Assembly (NCBI GenBank): GCA_018066715.1
Contig: JAGPWA010000019.1
Location: 1-43,304, forward strand
Source: Porticoccus sp.
GTDB lineage: Bacteria > Pseudomonadota > Gammaproteobacteria > Pseudomonadales > Porticoccaceae
Direction of reading: 5' to 3'
DNA: 43,304 nucleotides
Position 1 is the stretch's first letter, and each line of letters starts with the position of its first letter. The notes beneath the pieces were generated by a model. That model saw only the letters and a program-made list of their open reading frames with translations. It did not search any database and was not told where the DNA came from. The position numbers and the translations under genes were made by a program. Below are positions 1 to 8,786 of this stretch, piece after piece.

Positions 1-289
1 GTACGCTTATAAAGATGATGTTCTCCTGACCCTTTTAGATAAAGAGAGCAAGCCTTGGGTGAGTGCAGATTTTGAGTTCTCGGCACTAGAAAAGATAAAC
101 CTCGGTGGTCATGTGGAAGTTAAAATAGCGGGTAGCTCAGAAGTATATGATGGGAAAATTAGAAAGATCAGTGTCGATAAAATTTTGAAAGTAATTAAAG
201 CTGAAGTGGATCTTTCAGAAGATATTTCTAGAAACGATTTTGGTAAGCCTGTTTCTGTCAGGACGATAAAGCAGTTTAATCTTTTATGA
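1..289 (+). CDS. alg44: Alg44 C-terminal fragment (alginate polymerisation/export, 5' end outside window)
   Basis: An open frame enters from the left edge (first whole codon at 2) and stops at 287-289. The GTG at 59 lies inside this frame and is not a likely true start. The visible ~95 residues read like the beta-rich tail of a HlyD/membrane-fusion-like domain. In Alg44 that domain follows an N-terminal PilZ c-di-GMP receptor and a transmembrane segment, neither of which is in the window. Alg44 works with the Alg8 polymerase in the inner membrane. The identification rests mainly on position: the stop overlaps the algK start by ATGA, and alg44-algK is the conserved order. Sequence similarity alone is weak here. 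Confidence 0.65.
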   Translation, partial: YAYKDDVLLTLLDKESKPWVSADFEFSALEKINLGGHVEVKIAGSSEVYDGKIRKISVDKILKVIKAEVDLSEDISRNDFGKPVSVRTIKQFNLL

Positions 290-1653
290 AGCCCAATAGC
301 TATATAGCAGGGTTGTTGGTGGCCTTCTTTATGAGTGGGGAGGTCTATTCCTCCCCAGTTTTCTCTTTGCCCAGTTTGAACGTAATAAAATATCAAGATT
401 CTATACGTACAACTAAAGGCATCGATCCAGAGGGCGTACTGTATAGCTTGGCTGATAGCGGAGATGGTGAAGCGCAGTACTACCTGGCCTCACTTCTTGA
501 GAGGGAGAATAGAGGAGACTCATTACTAAAGGCAGTGAACTATTACTCGCTAGCCTATAACAATGGGGAAGGCAGGGTGTATGCCTTGCAAAAAATAGGT
601 GAAATACTTAATAGAAATATCCTTTTAAAAAAATCACATTACGCTACTTTTGTTCAGCTTAGTTCTATGTTGGAGGTTGAAAAAAACTTTGAAACTACCT
701 CCGTAGCGTTGAGTAACTATATTTTATTTGATGAGTTGTATGCCGATGATTATATAAAGAAAATTCTTCCTTTATATAAAAGAGCATGTGAAGAAAACTG
801 TATATATGAGCTGGTAGAAGGTAAGGGTTTAGAGAAAGAAGGTAGGTACCAAGAAGCTATAAATAAGTATAGATCAGCCGCCAAAGTCAATCATAGGGCG
901 TTGACCTTTATTTATAATATTCTGGAAGGGGATAAGTATAAATACTTGCTTGATTTGGCGAAGGATGTTCTTTCAGAAGACGCGGGATACAAGAAAGAAT
1001 TTTATGTGGAATTAGCAAATATCCTTAGTAATGAAACCCCTCCTTCTGGAGAGGCGGCCTACTTGGGTGAGGTTGACCAGCTTTTAAATATAGCGATCGA
1101 GATGGAGAGTATGAATGCGCTCGAGATCTTGATTGATTACGCTGCAACATACCCAGGTTACTACAATCCCGACTTTGTAGAAAACATGATTACTAAATTA
1201 TCAGTGCAATCACCGCAATCTGCTAAATTTTACAGAGCTAAAATGTACACTGTATTAGAGTGGGGAAAAGCACAACCAGCGAAGGCTAAGAGCCTATACG
1301 AAGAACTGGTGTCAGAGGAGTATTTTGAGGCGTATATGGGGCTAGGTCGGTTGTATTCGCGGGGCTTGTTAGATGAGGTTGACCAGAATAAAGCTATAGA
1401 AATGTATGCACAGGCATCAAATAAAAATATTTCTGCCGCAGATCATCAAATGGCCATTATTTATGCATATGGTCGCGGTATGTGTAGAAATTATGTCAAA
1501 GCAAATGCTCATGCTTCCCTGGCTTTGAGTAATGGTATTAGCAGCTCTTCAAATGCCTTCGAATATTCAAAAGAGCAATTAAATGAGGCTCAACTTATGT
1601 TGGTGCAATCTCTTATTAGTGACATTGTTGAGAAAAGAAGCCATGAGAAGTAG
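286..1653 (+). CDS. algK: AlgK, periplasmic TPR/Sel1-repeat alginate export scaffold
   Basis: The 455-residue protein is built of helical TPR/Sel1-like repeats. They are clearest at residues ~60-110 (GEAQYYLASLLE type) and ~345-430 (AYMGLGRLYSRG, QMAIIYAYGRG). AlgK links the inner-membrane synthase to the AlgE porin, and in Pseudomonas (about 475 aa) it is an outer-membrane lipoprotein. Here the N-terminus is a hydrophobic signal of about 22 residues ending VYS-SP with no cysteine nearby, so no lipobox is visible and cleavage by signal peptidase I is more likely. The ATG overlaps the alg44 stop, and the 3' end overlaps the probable algE start by 11 bases. Family assignment is by repeats plus synteny. 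Confidence 0.85.
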   Translation: MKPNSYIAGLLVAFFMSGEVYSSPVFSLPSLNVIKYQDSIRTTKGIDPEGVLYSLADSGDGEAQYYLASLLERENRGDSLLKAVNYYSLAYNNGEGRVYALQKIGEILNRNILLKKSHYATFVQLSSMLEVEKNFETTSVALSNYILFDELYADDYIKKILPLYKRACEENCIYELVEGKGLEKEGRYQEAINKYRSAAKVNHRALTFIYNILEGDKYKYLLDLAKDVLSEDAGYKKEFYVELANILSNETPPSGEAAYLGEVDQLLNIAIEMESMNALEILIDYAATYPGYYNPDFVENMITKLSVQSPQSAKFYRAKMYTVLEWGKAQPAKAKSLYEELVSEEYFEAYMGLGRLYSRGLLDEVDQNKAIEMYAQASNKNISAADHQMAIIYAYGRGMCRNYVKANAHASLALSNGISSSSNAFEYSKEQLNEAQLMLVQSLISDIVEKRSHEK

Positions 1654-3055
1654 GTGTTCGTATATTTCTGTATGTTTTTTTGTTGTTTGTTGTTTTTCTG
1701 GTCAGGACGCTAGATGTGAAGAGCAACCCGTTGAAGCGAGGAGTGCCATAGTCAATCGAATGATTGAGGGCATAGATGTAGAAGTAGAAAGCGACAATAA
1801 ATTTGGCTTTAAGCAAGGTTATACACCAGAAGGCCGCGAGTTAGGATCAGATGAGAAACCATTTACCGCATTGAGGCATGAAGGGTTTTATACATTTTAT
1901 TTTCCGAAAAGAGATTGGCCTGAATATAAACTTTTCATGCATACGTGGACTAGGTACAAGACATCGTCAGCGATAGCTGTTGAAGATCAACAAGTTGAGT
2001 CGAGATCTGTCGATGACTTTGACGCGCGTTTCCAAGAACTCTTTATTAGTAAAGGCATGATGTTTAATGATCCGCGTTTTAATGTTGCCGTAGGCTTGGT
2101 AGAGATTGAAGATGAATATGGCCTGTTTTGGGGCAAATCATTTGAACAAATAAAACTGATATTAGATTCAAGTAGGGAAAAAGGTTTTTTCGGTATTGGT
2201 AAGCAGTTCTCTTATTATGGAATAAAAGAAAATGAGCTTATAGATCGGGAAAAAGATATTTTTAATATCGTATCAAAATATGAAATAAACTACTCGAAGA
2301 AGAATTGGTTAGGGGCGAAGTTTCATTATCAAAATGACAGTAGCTCCTCTTATGAAGAAGAAGACCCGCTTGATTTCGATGGGTATTGGTTTGGGGTTTT
2401 TGGTAAAGGCTTCGTTGATACTCTTGCGTTCGGTTCGTTAGATTACCATGCGGAATTCATTTGGCAAGATGGTGAATATGAGTATCAGCCGGATAGTCTG
2501 GCTACGTATGAAGGGGATATTTCAAGCTGGGCCTTCTTTAGTGAAATTGGAAAAATATTTAGCCCAGAAAATTTTGTGAGCAGGGTTGCCATAAGGTATG
2601 GCATAACCGATAAGCCAGATAGTGACAGCCGCAGTTTTTTTCAAACACCAATGAGAACGAACCAAGTAAAGGCTACAGATACAATTTCGTACGGTCTTAT
2701 TGGTTCAGCAGTGTCCATGGAGCTTGAGAATGCACATTTTTATTCATTGTTACTCCAGTTTGAACCCGCTACACGCTCGACAGTGGATGTTCAATTCGCA
2801 TCAATTTTCAATAGAGAGGAAGATAGTCCTTTCCAACCGTTGACGGTTGACAGTAGTGATATAGATACTGGTTCAAATCACCTTGGTTATTCTTTCAACG
2901 TAAGGCATAAGTGGATTGCTTACCCCTTTAAGTTATTGGGAAAGCGGTCTAATTTTATTATTCGAAATAATTTAGCACTTTTTCAACCAGGTGATGGTTT
3001 GAAGTCATTGGATAGAACAGTTGCGTATGTTCTAAGTATAAGTTTAGATTTATAA
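1643..3055 (+). CDS. algE: AlgE, outer-membrane alginate porin
   Basis: The 470-residue protein carries a signal peptide (residues ~1-26, hydrophobic core ISVCFFVVCCF). The mature part is rich in alternating aromatic/polar strands typical of an 18-strand beta-barrel, with a GYTPEGRELGSDEKPF-type stretch near the mature N-terminus and a final strand ending VLSISLDL. AlgE is the outer-membrane exit for alginate and docks on AlgK. An upstream in-frame ATG at 1583 lies deep in algK. The ATG at 1643 was chosen because it places the signal peptide at the N-terminus and follows a purine-rich stretch. It follows algK and precedes algI, whereas in Pseudomonas algG would come next. Confidence 0.9.
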   Translation: MRSRCSYISVCFFVVCCFSGQDARCEEQPVEARSAIVNRMIEGIDVEVESDNKFGFKQGYTPEGRELGSDEKPFTALRHEGFYTFYFPKRDWPEYKLFMHTWTRYKTSSAIAVEDQQVESRSVDDFDARFQELFISKGMMFNDPRFNVAVGLVEIEDEYGLFWGKSFEQIKLILDSSREKGFFGIGKQFSYYGIKENELIDREKDIFNIVSKYEINYSKKNWLGAKFHYQNDSSSSYEEEDPLDFDGYWFGVFGKGFVDTLAFGSLDYHAEFIWQDGEYEYQPDSLATYEGDISSWAFFSEIGKIFSPENFVSRVAIRYGITDKPDSDSRSFFQTPMRTNQVKATDTISYGLIGSAVSMELENAHFYSLLLQFEPATRSTVDVQFASIFNREEDSPFQPLTVDSSDIDTGSNHLGYSFNVRHKWIAYPFKLLGKRSNFIIRNNLALFQPGDGLKSLDRTVAYVLSISLDL

Positions 3056-3067
3056 CTGGTTTGGCGT

Positions 3068-4498
3068 ATGGTTTTTTCATCAAATATATTCATTTTTCTT
3101 TACTTGCCAATTTTTTTGGTGTTTTACTATGGCGTAAAATTTAAATACAAATCCTATATTATCGTAGTAGCTAGTTACTTGTTCTATGCGTGGTGGAGGC
3201 CAGATTTCACCTTCCTATTCATCGGTATTACCGTGTGGAATTACATATTTGGACAGCTTATATACAAGCATATCGACAGTAATAAAGAAAAGGCTTTTCG
3301 ATTATTAGTTGTTGGCGTTGTCGGAAATTTACTTACATTAGCTTATTTTAAATATGCAAATTTTGGTGCAGAGGTAATTGGTGATTTTCTAGGTGAGTTT
3401 GGGTTTAATACATATTATTTTGAAAAAGTGATATTACCGTTAGGTATTTCGTTTTATGTCTTTCAGGCCCTTAGTTATATAGTCGACATATATAGAAAGT
3501 CAGGAAAACCTACAGAAAGATTTGTTGATTTTGCCGCTTTTATTTCTTTATTTCCTCAGCTCATTGCAGGGCCTATTTTAAGATATAAGGATATAAGCGG
3601 TCAGCTCCATAGCAGAACACACTCATGGGAGCTGTTTTCAGCGGGTGTCTGTCGGTTTATGCTTGGATTTATTAAGAAAGTGATGATTGCGGATTCGCTA
3701 GCGCATATTAGTATATATACGTTAAACAATGCCCAGTCAGGATTTTTTGACACATGGATTGGGATGGCGGCCTCGCTTATCCAGCTTTACTTTGACTTTT
3801 CAGGCTACAGCGATATGGCTATTGGTTTGGGAATGATGATGGGCTTTAAGTTCACAGAAAATTTCAATCAGCCATTCACAGCCATGAGCTTAACTGAGTT
3901 TTGGAATCGTTGGCACCTGACACTCTCAGCTTTCTTAAGAGATTATGTTTTTTTTCCATTAGTTCGAGGAAAAAAAGTTGCAGCAGAAGTGGGCTTGCTC
4001 TTAACTATGGGGCTTTCCGGGTTCTGGCATGGTGCTAGCTTCTCCTTTATATTCTTTGGATTATACTTTGGGGTTTTTATGGTCTTAGAGCGAAAACTAA
4101 ATATCGCAACAAAGAATAGAGATAAATACAGTGCAATAAAAAATATAAGAACCTTGATGCTCCTAATTGGCGTTATGCCTTTCTTTATGGGGGGGAATTT
4201 AACGGGTTCATTTTACCTTTATGGCGGCATGCTAGGTCTTAGGGGCTGGGGTAGTGTTGATAAGCTAATCATAAATGTTGGAACGATATCGATTTTATTT
4301 ATGTTTGCTTCAGTTGTCTGGTGTGTATTGAGTGGTTATATTGAGAAAAAATATACGGCCACTATAAAAGACAAGCCATCATATTTCATGAAAAATGTCG
4401 GGGTTTATGAATCTTGCTTTATCTGGTTTTTCTTTCTAATTTCATTGTCAAAATTGTCGGCTAGTTCATTCTCGCCCTTCCTTTATTTTCAATTTTAG
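3068..4498 (+). CDS. algI: AlgI, MBOAT-family alginate O-acetyltransferase
   Basis: The 476-residue polytopic membrane protein belongs to the MBOAT family. The sequence shows NRWH (His283) and the conserved SGFWHGA motif (His321), the essential histidine region of AlgI. AlgI is thought to move acetyl groups across the inner membrane to AlgJ/AlgX. The length is somewhat shorter than Pseudomonas AlgI (about 520 aa), with fewer residues after the MBOAT core. The ATG lies 12 bases after the algE stop, and the stop TAG overlaps the possible GTG start of algJ. Finding algI directly after algE is a rearranged position. Dozens of related MBOAT proteins serve other polysaccharides, but the alginate context fixes this one. 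Confidence 0.93.
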   Translation: MVFSSNIFIFLYLPIFLVFYYGVKFKYKSYIIVVASYLFYAWWRPDFTFLFIGITVWNYIFGQLIYKHIDSNKEKAFRLLVVGVVGNLLTLAYFKYANFGAEVIGDFLGEFGFNTYYFEKVILPLGISFYVFQALSYIVDIYRKSGKPTERFVDFAAFISLFPQLIAGPILRYKDISGQLHSRTHSWELFSAGVCRFMLGFIKKVMIADSLAHISIYTLNNAQSGFFDTWIGMAASLIQLYFDFSGYSDMAIGLGMMMGFKFTENFNQPFTAMSLTEFWNRWHLTLSAFLRDYVFFPLVRGKKVAAEVGLLLTMGLSGFWHGASFSFIFFGLYFGVFMVLERKLNIATKNRDKYSAIKNIRTLMLLIGVMPFFMGGNLTGSFYLYGGMLGLRGWGSVDKLIINVGTISILFMFASVVWCVLSGYIEKKYTATIKDKPSYFMKNVGVYESCFIWFFFLISLSKLSASSFSPFLYFQF

Positions 4499-5622
4499 TG
4501 ACAGTTATGTTTCCTATAATAAAAAGTGCAAATAAGTTTAATGGGTATATTTTTGTAACTATTGCAATAATGTTTTTGGCTTATTCCTTGCCTTTATTTG
4601 CTACCTATATAAAGAAAACTGAAAATCCGGGTCAATTGTACCTTGACGGTAAGTTAATGCGTGATTTTGAGAGTATGTACGATAAAAGATTTTTCATAAG
4701 AGATTTTTCGATCAAGTTCTGGGGAAGCTTGCAATATATTCTCTTTAAAGAAGGGCAGCCTGGTGTGGTTGTTGGTAAAGATGGTTGGCTGTTTAGTTCA
4801 GAAGAGCTGGTCAGTACAAATAATGTAGAGCAAAGACTGGCTGCATATAGTGAAAATATTATTGGGGTACGTGAAAAATTAAAGGCATTTAATATAGAGC
4901 TCCTTGTTCTCCCAGTGCCATTAAAAACGGTGGTCTATCAGGAGTATGTTGGAGAGATTCCTGATGAGAAAATAAATACTTTATATCTAGAGTTTTCTTC
5001 TTGGCTTGAGGCTAATTCAATTAGTTACATAAATCTTGAAGAAGAATTTAAATCACTGAAAAATAAAGAACATCTGTATTTCAAAAAAGATACACATTGG
5101 ACGCCAGAAGCAGCTAATTATGCAGCGAACCTGGTAGGAAAAAAATTATGTGAAAGTGAATGTGTTGATTTAGAAGATGATATTTTTGTCACTAAAGTCA
5201 CAGGTGAGGCAGTGATAAACGGAGACCTTAATAACTTTATCAACGTGTTTGATTTTATTAACAAAAAATTGGACAGAACTGAGTCTGCTAATATTTATCT
5301 CACTGAGAAAGTCATTGAGGATGTCGGTGAGGATGATTTGTTTACAGATCAAGGGGTTGATTTTGTGGTGGTTGGTAGTAGCTATACTGACGATGATCGT
5401 TGGAACTTTATGGGCTTTCTAGAAGATGCTACCAATTCGAACTTTGTGAAATATTCGAATAAGGGAAAGGGTTCATTTGCAGCAATGGATGATTTTTTTG
5501 AAAAGGGACTTAGTGAAACAAATGAGGCTAAATATGTTATTTGGGAAATTCCAGTCAGGTCTTTCTATACAGACCCACGTTTCAAACCACGCTTTAGTAT
5601 TAATCAGAATCAATTTTTTTAA
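4498..5622 (+). CDS. algJ: AlgJ (AlgV)-like SGNH alginate O-acetylation protein
   Basis: A single N-terminal membrane anchor or uncleaved signal (residues ~14-33) is followed by an SGNH-hydrolase-like periplasmic domain. The Asp-x-His pair of the AlgJ/AlgX family is in DTHW (Asp198, His200, numbered from the GTG), and the candidate nucleophile is Ser295 in GSSY, matching the Asp/His/Ser triad known from Pseudomonas AlgJ. It accepts acetyl groups from AlgI and passes or transfers them with AlgX and AlgF. The start may be GTG 4498, overlapping the algI stop, or ATG 4507. Its own stop overlaps the first ATG of algF. AlgX is the downstream paralogue, distinguished by its extra C-terminal domain. 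Confidence 0.88.
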   Translation: MTVMFPIIKSANKFNGYIFVTIAIMFLAYSLPLFATYIKKTENPGQLYLDGKLMRDFESMYDKRFFIRDFSIKFWGSLQYILFKEGQPGVVVGKDGWLFSSEELVSTNNVEQRLAAYSENIIGVREKLKAFNIELLVLPVPLKTVVYQEYVGEIPDEKINTLYLEFSSWLEANSISYINLEEEFKSLKNKEHLYFKKDTHWTPEAANYAANLVGKKLCESECVDLEDDIFVTKVTGEAVINGDLNNFINVFDFINKKLDRTESANIYLTEKVIEDVGEDDLFTDQGVDFVVVGSSYTDDDRWNFMGFLEDATNSNFVKYSNKGKGSFAAMDDFFEKGLSETNEAKYVIWEIPVRSFYTDPRFKPRFSINQNQFF

Positions 5623-6272
5623 TGGAGATGAATATGTATTCTAAACTGATAAAAATTTTTGGGTTTGTGTCTCTGGTTATGCTGGCACAAGCTTCTATCG
5701 CGGCCGAAAACGTGCTCTATGACCCTGTTGCACCAGACAACTCAGCTTTTATACGGCTAATAAACCTTGATAATAACCCTACAATATTTAAGTTGAGTAT
5801 TAAGGCTGACGCTCAAAATATACCTCCCCATAGTGTTGGTGGGTTTATCTTTTTTCCTCCGGGTGAAATAAATGCAACAGTAAATTCCATTGATAAAAAA
5901 ATTACGGCGAATGCATCTGATGTCGTTAATTTAATTAATATTTCTGGGGAGCAGGTTATTCTTGTAGAAGAGTATTTTGAATCTTCTCATAAGTCACTTG
6001 CAACACTATACAATTTTTCAGAATCTGACCTCTCGCTTAGAACGATAAATGGCAAGCATACACTTATTGATTCTATTGACAGTATGAAATCAGGTTCGCG
6101 TGAAATTAATGAAGTAAAAGTAGATTTAGGAGTCTTTGAGGGAGAAAAGCTAGTGTCAGATGTGGGTAGTGTCTCATTCAAGAAAGGACGTAGCTTTTCA
6201 TTCGTTGTGTACAGCAAAAACGGATCGTTAAATATTTTACAGGCAGTAAATACCGTTGATTCTATTGAATAA
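5622..6272 (+). CDS. algF: AlgF, periplasmic alginate O-acetylation adaptor
   Basis: The 216-residue protein is the same size as Pseudomonas AlgF. A signal peptide ends at about ASIAA, and it is followed by the AlgF-like start LYDPVAPDNSAFIRLINLD. AlgF is a periplasmic protein needed for O-acetylation that bridges AlgJ and AlgX. Three in-frame ATGs exist at 5622, 5628 and 5634. The GGAG at 5625-5628 is best spaced for the ATG at 5634, so the real protein may be four residues shorter. The first ATG overlaps the algJ stop. The gene is followed after one base by the algX ATG. Family assignment rests on size, N-terminal motif and position between acetylation genes. Confidence 0.87.
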   Translation: MEMNMYSKLIKIFGFVSLVMLAQASIAAENVLYDPVAPDNSAFIRLINLDNNPTIFKLSIKADAQNIPPHSVGGFIFFPPGEINATVNSIDKKITANASDVVNLINISGEQVILVEEYFESSHKSLATLYNFSESDLSLRTINGKHTLIDSIDSMKSGSREINEVKVDLGVFEGEKLVSDVGSVSFKKGRSFSFVVYSKNGSLNILQAVNTVDSIE

Positions 6273-6273
6273 C

Positions 6274-7677
6274 ATGTTATTTCCTCGGAACCTGATCCTC
6301 ATTACTGTTGCACTCATTATACAGCTAGGTAGCTATTCTGTGACTGCAGCACCTGACGATGACTGCTTATCTTGTATGTATTGCGAGAAGTTAGACGAAG
6401 AGAGCAGTTATTCTGAAGGCATTATGAAATCTATGAAGAACATTGTCATAGGAAGAAATAATTGGTTATTTCGTTCTGATGTTGATCTGTCGACTGATTT
6501 TGGCATACCAAATAATTTCAAAAGTGAATTTAATAGGCTTGTTTCTGAATTAAATAAAAAGGGTATCGAACTTGTGGTCATGCTCCAGCCCACAAGAGGG
6601 TTGATTCATAGAGACCAAGTAGCAGAAAAGTCTCACTATAGCGACGTTCTCGCTTTAAAAAACTTTATTGCTTTTGAGCGGCAGCTTATAGCTTCTGGTT
6701 CGGTCGTTCCTGAGATGCATTTTCTTCTAGAGGGCGAAAAACTTGACCGTGATTATTTTTTTAGAAGAGATCATCACTGGACACCTTTTGGTGCGAGAAT
6801 TAGTGCCAAAATAGTGGCCGATAAAATTAAGAGTATTCCCTTATATAAATCACTAAAAATCAAAAAATTCTCGACTGAGCAGGGTGTGTTAATACCAAAA
6901 GATGGAACAATGAACAGAGCGCTTATGCGCCTTTGTGGGAACAATTTTGGTAGTCAGTATGTTCAGGGATTTTCCACATATAGTGAGGATACTTCTGAGG
7001 ATGCCTTGTTTGGTGACGAAGTCACACCAGAGATAGTTTTAGTTGGTACAAGCAATTCAGCTCAAAGAGATGATGATAGAAAAAATTACAATTTTGATGG
7101 GTTTCTAAAGGACTTCTTACAGGTTGATGTGCTAAATCAATCTTTGCCTGGCGGGGGGCAAGACGGCTCATTCATTCAATACCTGTTGAATGAATATGAT
7201 ATGAATAACCCTCCAAAGGTCATTCTTTGGGAGCTACCAGTGTCGTATGCATTGGATGATTCGTTGATGTATCGGCAGTTGATTCCTGCCATCAAAGGTG
7301 GTTGTAATGCGGCGTCGAAAGATGTGACTGTCTCTAATAGTTTCGAGCTCTCAGAATTCAAGGTCAAACAAAGGTATGAGCTGTTCAAGGGTAAAGATTT
7401 AGTACAACACAATATAAGGCCAAATAAATATGCTTTGGAACTATCGTTGTCTGATACATCACTAAAAGACTTTTATGTCATTACATATTTTGAAAATGGC
7501 GAAAGAGATAAAGTTTGGTTCAGGCGCTATGATATTGTTGATGGTGGAAAATACCTTCTTGAAATGACGAAAATCCCAGAGCATAGGGAAAATAAGATTA
7601 CTTCAATTTTCATTGAACCAACGGAGCCGTCTAAGGCTGGCACCAATGTGGAGGCAACGTTATGCCCATTAAGTTAA
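6274..7677 (+). CDS. algX: AlgX, terminal alginate O-acetyltransferase
   Basis: The protein has 467 residues (474 in Pseudomonas) and a signal peptide ending near SVTAA. An SGNH-like N-terminal domain carries DHHW (Asp166, His168) and GTSN (Ser260), corresponding to the known AlgX triad. A C-terminal carbohydrate-binding-like domain follows. Cysteines near the mature N-terminus, in RLCGNN, in KGGCNA and in TLCPLS sit where the two AlgX disulphides would form. AlgX acetylates mannuronate residues and also helps hold the export complex together. The ATG at 6274 starts one base after algF. An upstream in-frame TTG at 6256 is unlikely. The 3' end overlaps algL by 16 bases. Confidence 0.93.
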   Translation: MLFPRNLILITVALIIQLGSYSVTAAPDDDCLSCMYCEKLDEESSYSEGIMKSMKNIVIGRNNWLFRSDVDLSTDFGIPNNFKSEFNRLVSELNKKGIELVVMLQPTRGLIHRDQVAEKSHYSDVLALKNFIAFERQLIASGSVVPEMHFLLEGEKLDRDYFFRRDHHWTPFGARISAKIVADKIKSIPLYKSLKIKKFSTEQGVLIPKDGTMNRALMRLCGNNFGSQYVQGFSTYSEDTSEDALFGDEVTPEIVLVGTSNSAQRDDDRKNYNFDGFLKDFLQVDVLNQSLPGGGQDGSFIQYLLNEYDMNNPPKVILWELPVSYALDDSLMYRQLIPAIKGGCNAASKDVTVSNSFELSEFKVKQRYELFKGKDLVQHNIRPNKYALELSLSDTSLKDFYVITYFENGERDKVWFRRYDIVDGGKYLLEMTKIPEHRENKITSIFIEPTEPSKAGTNVEATLCPLS

Positions 7678-8786
7678 TAGCATTCTTTTCTTTATATGGT
7701 TTGTTAGCAGTGTCGTGCGCGCATGCTGAAATTTCTAATGTTTTTAAATATGATGCGGCTAATAGTACTTCTGAACTTGTTAATGATGGGGGCGCTAGCT
7801 GCCCCAAAACAATAGTTACACCTTATTTCGGGCATTTGCTGCTTAAGAGTAAATATGACCAGTCGGACCCAAGTAAGTCTACCCTGAAGTCTTCGCCAGA
7901 CAAAGTTACATTAGAGATCAAATCACATATAGATAAGTACACACGCAGCTTGTCAGCCTATAGTGATTATGCTGTGAAGTATGCCGCTGAAGAGTCTTAT
8001 AGAGAAAAAAATATAAAACTTGGATTGTCCTGTCATAGCAAGGCCTTAAGTGCTTGGGCAAACTCAAATGCATTGCTCACAGACGAAGCTACTATGAATG
8101 GTAAAGCGGTACGTAAGTGGGCTTTATCAGTAATAGCAAGTACGACTCTCAAACTTCGTGCTTTGACAGAAAATGAGTACAAACTCACGTTTCTTCAAAA
8201 GATATGGTTAGATAAGCTTGCAAAGAAAGTAGTCGACGATTACACACCACGTTTGGATCCCGGATTTAAGTATTTCAATAATCATGACTATTGGGCTGGC
8301 TGGGCTGTCGCTGCGACTGGTACAGTGCTAGAAAATAGAGACTATGTCCGCTGGGGATTGTCAATTTATGAGCGTAGCTTGACCCAAATCGAACTGGTTG
8401 ATGGCACACCATATGGTTATTTACCAACTGAAATAGCAAGAAAGTCATTGGCAGCTAACTACACGCATTTTGCAATAACACCCCTTGTTATGATTAATGT
8501 CCTTGCGAATAGGAATAATTACTCGATTTCTGACCCAGACGGCAAGTTTGATAAACTGGTGAATTTTTCTGCTTCTCTACTCTTAAATGAATCAAGTGCT
8601 TCCGATATTCTTCAGTATGACCAAAAAGACGTGCCCCCGTATAAGGCTCTGTGGGTTCTTCCTTACCTCAGTGTTTATGAGGATAAGGTTTATCCTGCAA
8701 GACTCTATGAGAAGTATAAATCCCAAATGGATGAAGAAAGTTATTCCATGATTGGTGGGTACATTTCGTTGTTCTATATAAAATGA
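7662..8786 (+). CDS. algL: AlgL, periplasmic alginate lyase (polysaccharide lyase family 5)
   Basis: The 374-residue protein has a signal peptide (residues ~1-22, ending AHA). The PL5 signature NNHDYWAGWAV contains His208, and Arg260 and Tyr267 (IARKSLAANYTHF) have the seven-residue spacing of the known PL5 catalytic pair. AlgL cleaves polymannuronate in the periplasm and clears mislocalised polymer. It overlaps algX at its start and the algG-like gene at its end (ATGA), so it is translated within the same operon. All catalytic positions recognisable from the family are present, so it should be active. Confidence 0.94.
   Translation: MPIKLIAFFSLYGLLAVSCAHAEISNVFKYDAANSTSELVNDGGASCPKTIVTPYFGHLLLKSKYDQSDPSKSTLKSSPDKVTLEIKSHIDKYTRSLSAYSDYAVKYAAEESYREKNIKLGLSCHSKALSAWANSNALLTDEATMNGKAVRKWALSVIASTTLKLRALTENEYKLTFLQKIWLDKLAKKVVDDYTPRLDPGFKYFNNHDYWAGWAVAATGTVLENRDYVRWGLSIYERSLTQIELVDGTPYGYLPTEIARKSLAANYTHFAITPLVMINVLANRNNYSISDPDGKFDKLVNFSASLLLNESSASDILQYDQKDVPPYKALWVLPYLSVYEDKVYPARLYEKYKSQMDEESYSMIGGYISLFYIK

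Noticed and set aside
1583-1642. ATG at 1583 as the algE start.
   Set aside because: It would place 20 extra residues before the signal peptide and lie deep inside algK.
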